Shown here: positions 7,669 through 14,728 of the stretch, in pieces | Layout of the letters: each line of letters opens with the position of its first letter | Position numbering within the stretch: the first letter of the stretch is position 1 | Origin: Ruminococcus sp. | GTDB taxonomy: Bacteria; Bacillota_A; Clostridia; Oscillospirales; Ruminococcaceae | DNA length: 17,854 nucleotides | Assembly (NCBI RefSeq): GCF_024684275.1 | Contig: NZ_JAIKXF010000119.1 | Coordinates: forward strand, 1 to 17,854 | Direction: 5' to 3' | Program-made: the position numbers and the translations under genes | The notes under the pieces: model-generated | The model's database searches: none | Seen by the model: the letters and a program-made list of their open reading frames with translations, nothing else | Told to the model about the DNA's origin: nothing

Positions 7669-8158
7669 TTCTCTGGCTCCTTTCAGTTTTTATTGTTATT
7701 TATTTATCGTTCTCAGCAATTTAATAAATCCTGAGCTGATATAAACTGACCGTATAATACTTGTCCCGAAAATATCCGTCATAAAATGAATAAAAAATAT
7801 TTTCCAAAAAGCACGTTAAAAAATACTTGGCGCAGCTTCGACTATCCACAGAGTTTTCCACATTTTCCACATGATTGAATGGTGAGTGTATGTTTAAACA
7901 CAGAATTCAACAGCCTGTTGAAATAGAACGAGCGTTCATATCTTAGTTGCAAAACAGCGCTTATTTGGCTTAGTACAGGCATTTGTGCAGCACTGCTGAT
8001 TTTGTTTCACAGACCTCTGCTGCAAGCTTCAACGGTATATCGCCGACTTTCCACAGCGTTTGAAAAAGTGTGTGAAACAATTATTTTCATGTTGAAACAT
8101 ATCTCTCTGTGAATGTTGATTTGTACGAAAAGATGTGATATAATATTGAATATGGCAT
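7669..8158. other. 490-bp gene-free region with DnaA-box-like repeats and palindromes
   Basis: No credible gene. Positions 7780-7830 are AT-rich. Three DnaA-box-like 9-mers in the same orientation follow: CTATCCACA (7842-7850), TTTTCCACA (7854-7862) and TTTTCCACA (7863-7871), with a further CTTTCCACA at 8047-8055; each is near the TTATCCACA consensus. Then come TGTTTAAACA (7891-7900), TTCAACAG-C-CTGTTGAA (7906-7922), a LexA-like GAAC-GAGC-GTTC (7926-7937), arms TTGTTTCAC (8002-8010) and GTGAAACAA (8072-8080), and ATGTT-GA-AACAT (8089-8100). A plus-strand promoter lies at the right end. The promoter for the LCP-like operon must be near its left end, but I see no convincing -35/-10 pair. The function is unknown. 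Confidence 0.6.
8116..8144 (+). promoter_or_regulatory. Strong plus-strand promoter antisense to the SLOG gene
   Basis: TTGATT (8116-8121), a 17-nt spacer and perfect TATAAT (8139-8144) with an extended TG. The predicted start near 8151 would send transcription into the 3' end of the minus-strand SLOG gene and on toward alr. No plus-strand gene begins within the next 800 bp. Confidence 0.6.
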
Positions 8159-8860
8159 TCAGTACGGAGTATCAAAGACGTTTTCCATGAATATAAGCCT
8201 GCGGCGTATGCTTTCTATATCAGGTCCGCACTCGTCTATAAGGGCGTATGCGTCCTCAAGACCAAAACGGCGTATAATTTTTCCCTGTTTTGCGGCATAG
8301 TTAAGTGTCTGACAGGTGCCCGATTTGAAAGAGCCCTCGTTAAAATACGAAATGACCGCCGAGGCGTTGTCTACCATGAAGTAGTTTCTGTCTCTGTACA
8401 CATCAGGCGAAGTATTCTCACCTGCGCCCTTTTTTCCGTAGACAACGGAGGGCTCTGTATTTGTGGTGAGAAGTACGTCAGCACCCTTTTCAACGTCGGC
8501 AAGAGTCTCCTTGTACTGAGGTGTAAAGCGCTCGGCATGACGGAGATAGGGCATTACGCCGATAAGACGTATGCTGCTGTCAGAGCGCTTTTTGGCAAGA
8601 ATGTACTTTGCAGCCCAGAGGTCCGTTCCCACAGCAAGTCCGCTGATAAAGCTGCGGTAGCCGCTCTCAACAGCCATATCTATATACCTGCACAGCATAA
8701 GCTGTACAGTGCGGAGGGTTATGCTCCGATATACAGGCTGGTTCTTATAGGGGATAACGCTGGTCTCACGGTGCCCTGTAAAGCATACCGTAGCATCAAT
8801 ATCACCGCTGAAGTCCTCTGCTGAAAGCACAGGTACTCCCGAATCGAGTGAGAAAAGCAT
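8159..8860 (-). CDS. SLOG-domain protein, YpsA/DUF1273-like
   Basis: A 233-residue cytoplasmic protein with a SLOG (Rossmann-like) nucleotide-binding domain. After about 22 unfamiliar residues it shows the hallmark CFTGHR (Cys26-Arg31), then FISGLAVGTDLWAAKYIL, IRLIGVMPYLRHAERF, a YRDRNYFMVDNASAVISYF segment and GSFKSGTCQTLNYAAKQGK, all in the order of YpsA-type SLOG proteins. YpsA affects cell division in some Firmicutes, and other SLOG proteins sense or process nucleotides in stress and defence; neither role can be assigned here. It is monocistronic, with a good promoter (8897-8925) and GAGGTG before the ATG. No terminator is obvious downstream, and a promoter on the other strand fires toward its 3' end. 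Confidence 0.82.
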   Translation of the reverse strand: MLFSLDSGVPVLSAEDFSGDIDATVCFTGHRETSVIPYKNQPVYRSITLRTVQLMLCRYIDMAVESGYRSFISGLAVGTDLWAAKYILAKKRSDSSIRLIGVMPYLRHAERFTPQYKETLADVEKGADVLLTTNTEPSVVYGKKGAGENTSPDVYRDRNYFMVDNASAVISYFNEGSFKSGTCQTLNYAAKQGKIIRRFGLEDAYALIDECGPDIESIRRRLIFMENVFDTPY

Positions 8861-8896
8861 AGTACACCTCGCTTTCCCAAAATATCATACATGAAA

Positions 8897-8925
8897 ATTA
8901 TAACATACATCATACTTTATTTCAA
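8897..8925 (-). promoter_or_regulatory. Extended -10 promoter of the SLOG gene
   Basis: Minus strand: TTGAAA (8920-8925), a 17-nt spacer, then TATAAT (8897-8902) preceded by TG. The transcription start is near 8890, about 30 nt before the ATG at 8860. Confidence 0.78.
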
Positions 8926-8997
8926 GACGTTTTTTGACTTGTAATTAAATTTTAACTTTGGATAAATAATGAAATGTACGAAAGGAAGGATAACGGA

Positions 8998-10134
8998 ATG
9001 AAGCCGTATCTGAAAAGAGCATGGGCAGAGATATCGCTCCCACAGCTCAGAAAAAACGTTGATATCATAAGAGGTCTTAACTCTCCCGAAACTGAGATAA
9101 TGGCAGTAGTAAAGGCTGACGCTTACGGTCACGGCGACGAGCATATCGTCCGCTGTCTCGCCGAGCAGTGCGGTATCAGCTATTTTGCGGTATCCAATCT
9201 TGACGAGGCTATTGCCGTAAGGAAATTCGCTCCCAAGTCAGAGATACTCATACTGGGCTATACTCCGCCCGAGTACGCCCATGAGATAGCCATGTACAAT
9301 ATCATACAGGGCGTTGTGTCCACCGAATATGCTCAGGAGCTTGTGAAAAACAGCGCAGAGCCTATCCGCTGTCACATAAAAATAGACACAGGCATGGGCA
9401 GAATAGGTCTCAAGCATGATACTCCCGAGGAGTGCGCTGCTGAGATAGAGGCTATGATGAAGATAGAAAAGCTCTCAGTCGAGGGAATATATACACATTT
9501 TGCAGTTGCGGACAGCGATTCTCCCGACAATATCGCCTACACCGATATGCAGGAGAGATTCATTACCGATACATACGATGTGCTCGTGAGCCGTGGCATA
9601 AAGCTCCGTCACCTGCACTTTATGAACAGCGCCGCTACCTGCTACAGAAACAGCTCCAGAAGCACTCTTTCCCGTGCAGGCATCATACTCTACGGTCTGC
9701 ACCCCGATGTGAGCCTTGAGATACCCGAGGGACTTGAGCCCCTTATGGAGCTGAAAGCAGTCATCTCCCATGTAAAGAACGTAAAGAAAGGCGACTGCAT
9801 AAGCTATGGACGCACATTTGTTGCCGACCACGAAATGCGTATCGCTACGGTAACTATCGGCTATGCTGACGGATATTCTCGTCTGCTCAGCTCAAAAGGC
9901 GAGATACTCGTTCACGGCAAGCGCTGTAAGATAGTGGGCAGAGTGTGCATGGACCAGCTCATGATAGACGTATCAATGGTTCCCGAGGCTAAATCGGGAG
10001 ATATAGTAACACTTATCGGTACTGACGGCAATGACCGCATCACAGCCGACGACCTCGCGCAGATATACGGAACTATCGGATACGAAGTAGTCTGCGGTAT
10101 CTCAAAACGTGTACCGCGTATATATATTGAATAA
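8998..10134 (+). CDS. alr: Alanine racemase
   Basis: PLP-dependent racemase making D-alanine for peptidoglycan (and, if present, teichoic acids). The 378-residue protein has the expected two-domain layout: a TIM barrel starting AWAEISLPQLRKNV, the PLP-binding Lys39 in VVKADAYGHG, IDTGMGRIG, HFMNSAAT, then the beta domain. Tyr270 in SYGRTF is the second catalytic base, with IGYADG, CMDQLMIDVS and YEVVCGISKRVPR near the end. The start is ATG 8998, 8 nt after an AAGGAAGG site; an ATG at 8974 in frame has no site and would add eight residues unlike the family. No clear promoter is seen in the 137-bp gap to the divergent SLOG gene. A 135-bp repeat element begins at the base after the stop codon. 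Confidence 0.95.
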   Translation: MKPYLKRAWAEISLPQLRKNVDIIRGLNSPETEIMAVVKADAYGHGDEHIVRCLAEQCGISYFAVSNLDEAIAVRKFAPKSEILILGYTPPEYAHEIAMYNIIQGVVSTEYAQELVKNSAEPIRCHIKIDTGMGRIGLKHDTPEECAAEIEAMMKIEKLSVEGIYTHFAVADSDSPDNIAYTDMQERFITDTYDVLVSRGIKLRHLHFMNSAATCYRNSSRSTLSRAGIILYGLHPDVSLEIPEGLEPLMELKAVISHVKNVKKGDCISYGRTFVADHEMRIATVTIGYADGYSRLLSSKGEILVHGKRCKIVGRVCMDQLMIDVSMVPEAKSGDIVTLIGTDGNDRITADDLAQIYGTIGYEVVCGISKRVPRIYIE

Positions 10135-10269
10135 TAAATCATAATTTAACGCCTTTGGCGTCCCGAAAAATTGGTATTGTAGGGGCGAACATTGTTCGCC
10201 CGTGTCAAAATTGATGTGTATGTTTGCGGGCGAACATTGTTCGCCCCTACATCATTAAATTATGATTTA
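10135..10269. mobile_element. 135-bp MITE-like intergenic repeat element
   Basis: Perfect 15-bp terminal inverted repeats (TAAATCATAATTTAA at 10135-10149 and its complement at 10255-10269) enclose two copies of the near-palindrome GGGCGAACATTGTTCGCCC (10183-10201 and 10228-10246). A 13-bp inverted pair TGTAGGGGCGAAC / GTTCGCCCCTACA (10178-10190, 10239-10251) and a small CGCC-TTT-GGCG hairpin (10150-10160) are nested inside. There is no coding capacity. The element fills the whole gap from the alr stop to the radical SAM ribosome binding site. From memory, GTAGGGGCGA-type hairpins are common intergenic repeats in gut Firmicutes. The RNA would fold strongly. Confidence 0.75.
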
Positions 10270-10283
10270 AGGGAGGATATAAA

Positions 10284-10898
10284 ATGAAAAAAGCAATGAC
10301 AATATCTTATGAGGTGGGCGAAAACCTCTACCTCAACCTTACAAATAAATGTCCCTGCGCCTGCACTTTCTGCATCCGCAACCACGCCGACGGCGCTTAC
10401 GGCTCCGATCCCCTCTGGCTGGAGCACGAACCCACTATGGAGGAAATAATCGCAGACCTTAACAAGCGCAAGCTCAAAAAGTACCGCGAGATAGTTTTCT
10501 GCGGCTATGGCGAGCCTACCGAGCGTCTTGACGTTCTCCTCGAAACTGCCGCTTATCTCCGCAGCAGAGAGAACTGTCCACGTCTGCGTATCAACACAAA
10601 CGGTCTCGGCGACCTTATCCACGGCAGAAGCATTGCAAAGGAGCTGTGCTATGAGCTGGATACTGTTTCCATAAGCCTCAATGCTCCTACAGAAAAGGAA
10701 TATATGGCTGTTACACGCCCTAAGTTCGACAATGCATTCGAGGCTCTCCAGAAGTTCACTAAGGACTGTGTAAAGGCAGGCAAAGCCGAGGTCATTATGT
10801 CTGTTGTTGACGTTATCCCACCCGAGCAGATAGAGGCTTCACGCCAGCTCGCTGAAAAGCTCGGCGCTCATCTCCGCGTAAGAGAGTTTGATGACTGA
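10284..10898 (+). CDS. TatD-associated radical SAM protein
   Basis: A 204-residue radical SAM enzyme of the TatD-linked type (the TIGR04038-like family, recalled from memory). The [4Fe-4S] motif CxxxCxxC is Cys23, Cys27 and Cys30 in NKCPCACTFC, followed by GYGEPTERLD (the SAM-contact GxGEP-like motif), INTNG and SISLNAP strands typical of short radical SAM barrels. The reaction and substrate are unknown; the family is named for frequent adjacency to, or fusion with, TatD nucleases, and a tatD gene lies about 3.5 kb to the left. A strong GGGAGG site (10271-10276) directly follows the MITE-like element. Its stop overlaps the start of the next gene, suggesting coupled translation. Any transcript from alr must pass through the hairpin element. 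Confidence 0.85.
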   Translation: MKKAMTISYEVGENLYLNLTNKCPCACTFCIRNHADGAYGSDPLWLEHEPTMEEIIADLNKRKLKKYREIVFCGYGEPTERLDVLLETAAYLRSRENCPRLRINTNGLGDLIHGRSIAKELCYELDTVSISLNAPTEKEYMAVTRPKFDNAFEALQKFTKDCVKAGKAEVIMSVVDVIPPEQIEASRQLAEKLGAHLRVREFDD

Positions 10899-11565
10899 TC
10901 TGATACTGCGAATGTCGGGAAAGGACTTCGGCACTATCTTAGGACTGATACTTGGCTTTGTACTTGCAGGCGCCTTCTTCGGTATATCCAGACTGAGATA
11001 CCTGTGCATATGGCATTGGCGGAAAAAGCACAGCGAGATAGTTACGGGACGAGTCACAAAATGTGAAATGCTTTCCTTTTTCGCGGGAACTCCGCGTTAT
11101 CTGCTGTCTCTCGAATATAACGACAACAGCGGAGCCCTTGAGACCGAGGAGCTCATAAGCTTCTCCCCTGATGCACCAAGACTGAAAGATGTGGAGCTGT
11201 CGGTAGTCAGCTATGCAGACAGAATGAGCCGATACGGCGAGGAATACACGGTTAAGCCCGATTTTGAGGAGCTGAAGCAGTTTCCCCAGCTAAGCGAGGA
11301 CGAGAAAGAGGCTATGAAACGGAAATTCGAGAACTATCTCGCCGCCGAGCATCCAAATCACGCCACAAGCTTTCTGGACGGTTTCTTCAGACCGTATCTG
11401 TGCGCTCAGAAAGCTGAATTCGCCGACAAAAAGGCTCATCAGCGCCCCAAGCCGCCGAACGCATACAGCTTGAAAAAATTCATCAGGGACGTCATTATAT
11501 TCATAGTGCTTCTCATCTTAGCCTGCGCAGGTCTGGCGTATCTTATGGTCAAAACAGGCTATTAG
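10891..11565 (+). CDS. Two-helix membrane protein of unknown function
   Basis: A 224-residue protein not recognised. A hydrophobic helix spans about residues 13-33 (GTILGLILGFVLAGAFFG), a basic stretch follows (HWRKKH), then a soluble middle part with beta-strands (IVTGRVTKCEML, RYLLSLEYND) and a Glu/Lys-rich helical region, and a second helix near the C-terminus (about 196-217, IIFIVLLILACAGLAYLMV). The outline, a strand-rich domain after one helix, recalls DUF3592-type proteins, but this is weak. The ATG (10891) overlaps the radical SAM stop by 8 nt with no strong ribosome binding site of its own, so translation is probably coupled; a TTG at 10888 is a possible alternative start. No terminator is visible after the stop. 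Confidence 0.7.
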   Translation: MTDLILRMSGKDFGTILGLILGFVLAGAFFGISRLRYLCIWHWRKKHSEIVTGRVTKCEMLSFFAGTPRYLLSLEYNDNSGALETEELISFSPDAPRLKDVELSVVSYADRMSRYGEEYTVKPDFEELKQFPQLSEDEKEAMKRKFENYLAAEHPNHATSFLDGFFRPYLCAQKAEFADKKAHQRPKPPNAYSLKKFIRDVIIFIVLLILACAGLAYLMVKTGY

Positions 11566-11678
11566 CCGCAGCAGCGCGAATTTATTTTCCACACATGAAG
11601 CAGTATCCAAATCACAGCCTATACACATTAGACAAATTCAAACAGGTCAGTTTGTGCACTATTTATGCGGTTATACTA

Positions 11679-11707
11679 TGGAAAAAACTGCGGAAATATG
11701 ATATAAT
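11679..11707 (+). promoter_or_regulatory. Promoter for the small membrane protein gene and ilvE
   Basis: TGGAAA (11679-11684), a 17-nt spacer, and perfect TATAAT (11702-11707) preceded by an extended TG. The start would fall near 11714, 39 nt before the small ORF. The preceding bases (11566-11678) show no gene or clear terminator. Confidence 0.65.
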
Positions 11708-11752
11708 TATTTATTGAAGGATTTCTCTAATCTGAGATAAGGAGTAATTTTT

Positions 11753-11884
11753 ATGAGTAAAAAAGGTAAGATCATACTTGCAGCTTCAGTTTCTACCTCA
11801 GTCCTCGCTATTGCAGCCGCTGCGGTGACGATTTTCGTCTGCAAGCGAATTTACGAGAAGAATTACTTCTCGGTAACAGATTAA
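11753..11884 (+). CDS. 43-residue single-pass membrane protein
   Basis: A short ORF with good signals: an AAGGAG site 8 nt upstream of the ATG and a sigma-A-type promoter 45 nt further up. The product starts with a basic cluster (MSKKGK), has one hydrophobic Ala/Val/Ile-rich helix at about residues 7-29 and ends with a mixed tail (CKRIYEKNYFSVTD). No lipobox or signal cleavage site is convincing, so it should stay in the membrane with its N-terminus inside. The gap to the ilvE start is 33 bp with no terminator, so both are likely on one transcript. It has no recognisable family. Its role is unknown: a small membrane regulator or subunit is possible, but a leader-type role ahead of ilvE is not ruled out. 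Confidence 0.65.
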   Translation: MSKKGKIILAASVSTSVLAIAAAAVTIFVCKRIYEKNYFSVTD

Positions 11885-11917
11885 CAGGTCAATATTATAA
11901 AAAGAAGGTTGAATAAT

Positions 11918-12985
11918 ATGGAAATCAAATTCACAAAGGCTGCCTCTTTAAAGGCTAAGCCACAGCCAGGCGATAAGCTCGGCTTCGGTCACATCTTTAC
12001 AGATTATATGCTCGTTATGCCTTACGATGAGGGCAAGGGCTGGCACGATCCTGAGATCAAGCCATACGCTCCTATCGAGCTCTCACCTGCTGCTATGTGT
12101 CTCCACTACGGTCAGGAAGTATTCGAGGGCTTAAAGGCTTACAGAACTGCTGACGGCAAGGTACAGCTCTTCCGTCCCGAGGAGAACTTCAAGAGACTTA
12201 ACAAGTCCAACGAGAGACTTGTTATCCCTGAGCTCCCTGTTGAACTTGGCATGAAGTGCCTCACAGAGCTCATAAAGGTCGAGAAGGACTGGGTTCCTTC
12301 AAAGGAAGGCGAGTCACTCTATATCCGTCCTTTCATCATCGCAGTTGATCCGTTCCTCGGCGTTAAGCCCGGCGCTCAGTACCTCTTCATCATCATTCTC
12401 TCACCTTCCGGCGCTTACTATGAGAGCGGTCTCAACCCTGTAAACATCTACGTTGAGAGCAAGTATGTCCGCGCTGTAAGAGGCGGTATGGGCTTCGCTA
12501 AGACAGGCGGCAACTATGCTGCTTCTCTTATCGGACAGGACGAGGCTCACAAGCAGAACTACTCACAGGTTCTCTGGCTCGACGGCGTTGAGCAGAAGTA
12601 CATCGAGGAAGTCGGCGCTATGAACATCTTCTTCGTTATCGACGGCAAGGTAGTAACTCCTATGCTTCAGGGCTCTATCCTCCCGGGTATCACAAGAAAG
12701 TCCGCTATCGAGGTCTGCAAGAGCAAGGGACTCACTGTTGAGGAGAGACGTATCGACATTCAGGAGATCGCTGACGCTTACGACGCAGGCAAGCTTGACG
12801 AGGTATTCGGCACAGGTACTGCTGCTGTTATATCACCTGTTGGCCACCTCAAGTGGAATGACAAGGTTATGGAGATCAACGGCAACAAGATCGGTAAGAT
12901 CTCACAGATGCTCTATGATACAATGACAGGTATCCAGTGGGGCAAGGTCGAAGATACATTCAACTGGATCGTTCCTATCGACTAA
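11918..12985 (+). CDS. ilvE: Branched-chain amino acid aminotransferase
   Basis: Fold-type IV PLP transaminase performing the last step of leucine, isoleucine and valine synthesis (2-oxo acid plus glutamate), cytoplasmic. The 355-residue length fits the longer BCAT subgroup. Signposts are [15 protein letters not shown], the [12 protein letters not shown] segment, PLP Lys195 in [22 protein letters not shown], and the phosphate-binding [11 protein letters not shown], then [12 protein letters not shown]. The start is ATG 11918, with a GAAGGT-type site upstream; a TTG nine bases earlier in frame is less likely. Codon use is strongly biased like serC and serA, indicating high expression. It is transcribed with the 43-residue membrane protein gene and followed by a strong terminator. 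Confidence 0.95.
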   Translation: MEIKFTKAASLKAKPQPGDKLGFGHIFTDYMLVMPYDEGKGWHDPEIKPYAPIELSPAAMCLHYGQEVFEGLKAYRTADGKVQLFRPEENFKRLNKSNERLVIPELPVELGMKCLTELIKVEKDWVPSKEGESLYIRPFIIAVDPFLGVKPGAQYLFIIILSPSGAYYESGLNPVNIYVESKYVRAVRGGMGFAKTGGNYAASLIGQDEAHKQNYSQVLWLDGVEQKYIEEVGAMNIFFVIDGKVVTPMLQGSILPGITRKSAIEVCKSKGLTVEERRIDIQEIADAYDAGKLDEVFGTGTAAVISPVGHLKWNDKVMEINGNKIGKISQMLYDTMTGIQWGKVEDTFNWIVPID

Positions 12986-13003
12986 TTAAATATGATCATC
13001 AAG

Positions 13004-13030
13004 GCGCTTCCGTTTCGGGAGCGCTTTTTT
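13004..13030 (+). terminator. Rho-independent terminator after ilvE
   Basis: GCGCTTCCG (13004-13012) pairs with CGGGAGCGC (13016-13024), with one T-G pair and a 3-nt loop, followed by six T (13025-13030). It begins 18 nt after the ilvE stop. Confidence 0.9.
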
Positions 13031-13112
13031 CATAATAACAACCAATAAGGTAAGACATTCCCTTAAAAAGCGGATAATATCTGCCCGACTCTTGGTTATG
13101 CATCAACAGCTA

Positions 13113-13143
13113 TTGTCATTATGCTCTGTCCTTTCATATAATA
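13113..13143 (+). promoter_or_regulatory. Promoter of the dpaA-dpaB operon, sigma class uncertain
   Basis: TTGTCA (13113-13118), an 18-nt spacer and TATAAT (13137-13142) fit sigma-A. The same bases also read CATATAATA (13135-13143), which fits the sigma-K -10 pattern CATAnnnTA and is close to the sigma-E -10. No convincing sigma-K -35 element is seen at the matching spacing. Late sporulation control is expected from the function of the operon, but the sequence alone does not choose. Confidence 0.5.
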
Positions 13144-13194
13144 TAGCGATTAGCGATAATCACTTTATGCCGATACGGCGGATTGGAGTTATCT

Positions 13195-14058
13195 ATGACA
13201 AGACCTAAAATACTTATTGCAGGCGGAGACACGCGCCAGCTATACTGTGCTGACTATCTCTCACGCAGCTACGATATAAAGCTCATTGGCTTCGACAAGG
13301 AATACTCGGATAGAGCCGCTCAGCTGCCCTTTGCAGACAGCTCAGACCGCGGCAGCTTCGACTATGCTCTGCTGCCTGTACCTTCACTAGGAAATGACGG
13401 CTATATTTATACTCCCTGCTTTTCCTCTCAGCTTACAGCAGAGACTATGGACAGCTTTCTTACTGATGACGGCATTGTTTACGCAGGCAGAGCAGATGAC
13501 AGGCTTCGCCGTATGCTGCCCCACCGTGAGATATACGACTACCTCACCCGTGAGGAGCTGAACCTGCGCAACGCTGTTCCCACCGCTGAGGGAGCTGTAC
13601 AGCTCGCACTTGAGGAGCTTCCCGTCACCCTCAACGGACTGAAAGTGCTGATAGTCGGCATGGGCAGGATAGGCTGTGCCCTTGCAGAGATACTGAAGGG
13701 TTTCGGTGCCGACATCACAGCCGCTGTCCATAATCCACGCGGTGCCGCAAAGGCCCGGCTCCACGGTATAAGCTCTGTCCCTACAAGGAGGCTTGACGGA
13801 AGCTATGAGCTGATATTCAATACAGCACCAAAGCTCATATTCGACAGGGAGCTCCTAAGCCGTTTTGAGCCCTCTGCGCTGTTCATAGACCTCGCCTCTA
13901 AGCCGGGGGGTATTGACCTTACCGCAGCCTCAGAGCTTGGAATAAAAGCGATCTGTGCGCCGGGACTGCCCGGCAAGACAGCACCCGTCACCTCGGGAGA
14001 GATAATCGCAGACACCGTAAGCGCCATGATAGCTGAAAGGAGTGAAGATAGTGAGTGA
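13195..14058 (+). CDS. dpaA: Dipicolinate synthase subunit A
   Basis: Dehydrogenase-like subunit of dipicolinate synthase (SpoVFA), which with DpaB oxidises an intermediate of the lysine/diaminopimelate pathway to dipicolinic acid, made in the mother cell and stored with calcium in the spore core. The 287-residue protein has an N-terminal Rossmann-like segment (KILIAGGDTRQLYCADYLS), a REIYDYLTREELNLRNAVPT stretch, the NAD(P)-binding motif VGMGRIG starting near residue 154, and a C-terminus LASKPGGID with CAPGLPGKTAPVTSGEI, all typical of DpaA. The start is ATG 13195, with GGAG 6 nt upstream; a TTG at 13183 overlaps that site. It overlaps dpaB by 8 nt. Confidence 0.93.
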   Translation: MTRPKILIAGGDTRQLYCADYLSRSYDIKLIGFDKEYSDRAAQLPFADSSDRGSFDYALLPVPSLGNDGYIYTPCFSSQLTAETMDSFLTDDGIVYAGRADDRLRRMLPHREIYDYLTREELNLRNAVPTAEGAVQLALEELPVTLNGLKVLIVGMGRIGCALAEILKGFGADITAAVHNPRGAAKARLHGISSVPTRRLDGSYELIFNTAPKLIFDRELLSRFEPSALFIDLASKPGGIDLTAASELGIKAICAPGLPGKTAPVTSGEIIADTVSAMIAERSEDSE

Positions 14059-14650
14059 TATATTAAAAGGGCTCCGCATAGGCTACGCCATGACAGGCTC
14101 ATTCTGCACCTTTCGGCAATGCTTCGAGCAAGCGGAGATACTCACAGAATACGGTGCAGAGCTGCTCCCCATTATGTCAGAACACGCCGCTTCAACATCA
14201 ACTCGGTTCGGAACGGCAGAGGAAAACCTTGAAAAACTACGCAAAATAACCGGAAAAGACATTATAACCACAGTTTCTGACGCAGAGCCCATAGGTCCAA
14301 AGGAGCTGACAGATATTATGGCAGTAGCTCCCTGCACATCGAATACCGCCGCAAAGCTTGCCGCATCAATAACCGATACCGCTGTGACTATGGCTGTAAA
14401 ATCCCACCTGCGCCGCGGAAAGCCTGTAGTTCTTGCTATTGCCTCAAATGACTCGCTTATGGGCTCGGCTAAGAATCTGGGGGAGCTCTTTAACCGCAAG
14501 AATTATTACTTTGTCCCTATGGTGCAGGACGACTGGATAAATAAGCCCGCCTCCCTTGTGGCGGAGTTCTCAATGCTCCCACAGGCGATAGAAGCCGCTA
14601 TGAAAGGGATACAGCTCCGCCCCATAATCTATCACGAATACAGAAAATGA
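14051..14650 (+). CDS. dpaB: Dipicolinate synthase subunit B
   Basis: Flavoprotein-type subunit (SpoVFB) of dipicolinate synthase, 199 residues, the usual size. It begins MSDILKGLRIGYAMTGSFCTF, matching the family opening LKGKRIGFGLTGSHCT, and contains a VAPCTSNTAAKLAASITD flavin-binding-like segment, then RRGKPVVLAIASNDSL, NLGELFNRKNYYFVPMVQDD and a C-terminal helix. The start is GTG 14051, 8 nt after AAAGGAG (14036-14042); a GTG at 14042 overlaps that site and is unlikely. It lies in an operon with dpaA, overlapping by 8 nt. Immediately downstream, 6 nt past the stop, is the strong promoter of the exporter gene. Confidence 0.93.
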   Translation: MSDILKGLRIGYAMTGSFCTFRQCFEQAEILTEYGAELLPIMSEHAASTSTRFGTAEENLEKLRKITGKDIITTVSDAEPIGPKELTDIMAVAPCTSNTAAKLAASITDTAVTMAVKSHLRRGKPVVLAIASNDSLMGSAKNLGELFNRKNYYFVPMVQDDWINKPASLVAEFSMLPQAIEAAMKGIQLRPIIYHEYRK

Positions 14651-14656
14651 AAATAT

Positions 14657-14685
14657 TTGACAAAGGCGCGTTTATCTGTTATAAT
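14657..14685 (+). promoter_or_regulatory. Perfect consensus sigma-A promoter of the exporter leader
   Basis: TTGACA (14657-14662), exactly 17 nt, then TATAAT (14680-14685) with an extended TG. It is the best promoter match in the window. The start near 14692 gives a leader of about 220 nt before the exporter ATG at 14913. Confidence 0.92.
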
Positions 14686-14728
14686 ATCACATAAGTACAA
14701 ATCATTTTACAGGTAAGAGGCTGATAGT

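Noticed and set aside
7787..7879. 30-codon ORF on the plus strand in the gene-free region
   Set aside because: No ribosome binding site or promoter; the ORF runs through the DnaA-box-like repeats and looks incidental.
10183..10246. Two spaced near-palindromes read as a CRISPR array
   Set aside because: Only two copies, a single 26-nt spacer, no cas genes; the flanking terminal inverted repeats fit a MITE-like element better.
11585..11593. Another TTTTCCACA DnaA-box-like 9-mer
   Set aside because: A lone copy in an AT-rich gap; it shows that single copies occur by chance and lowers the weight of isolated matches.
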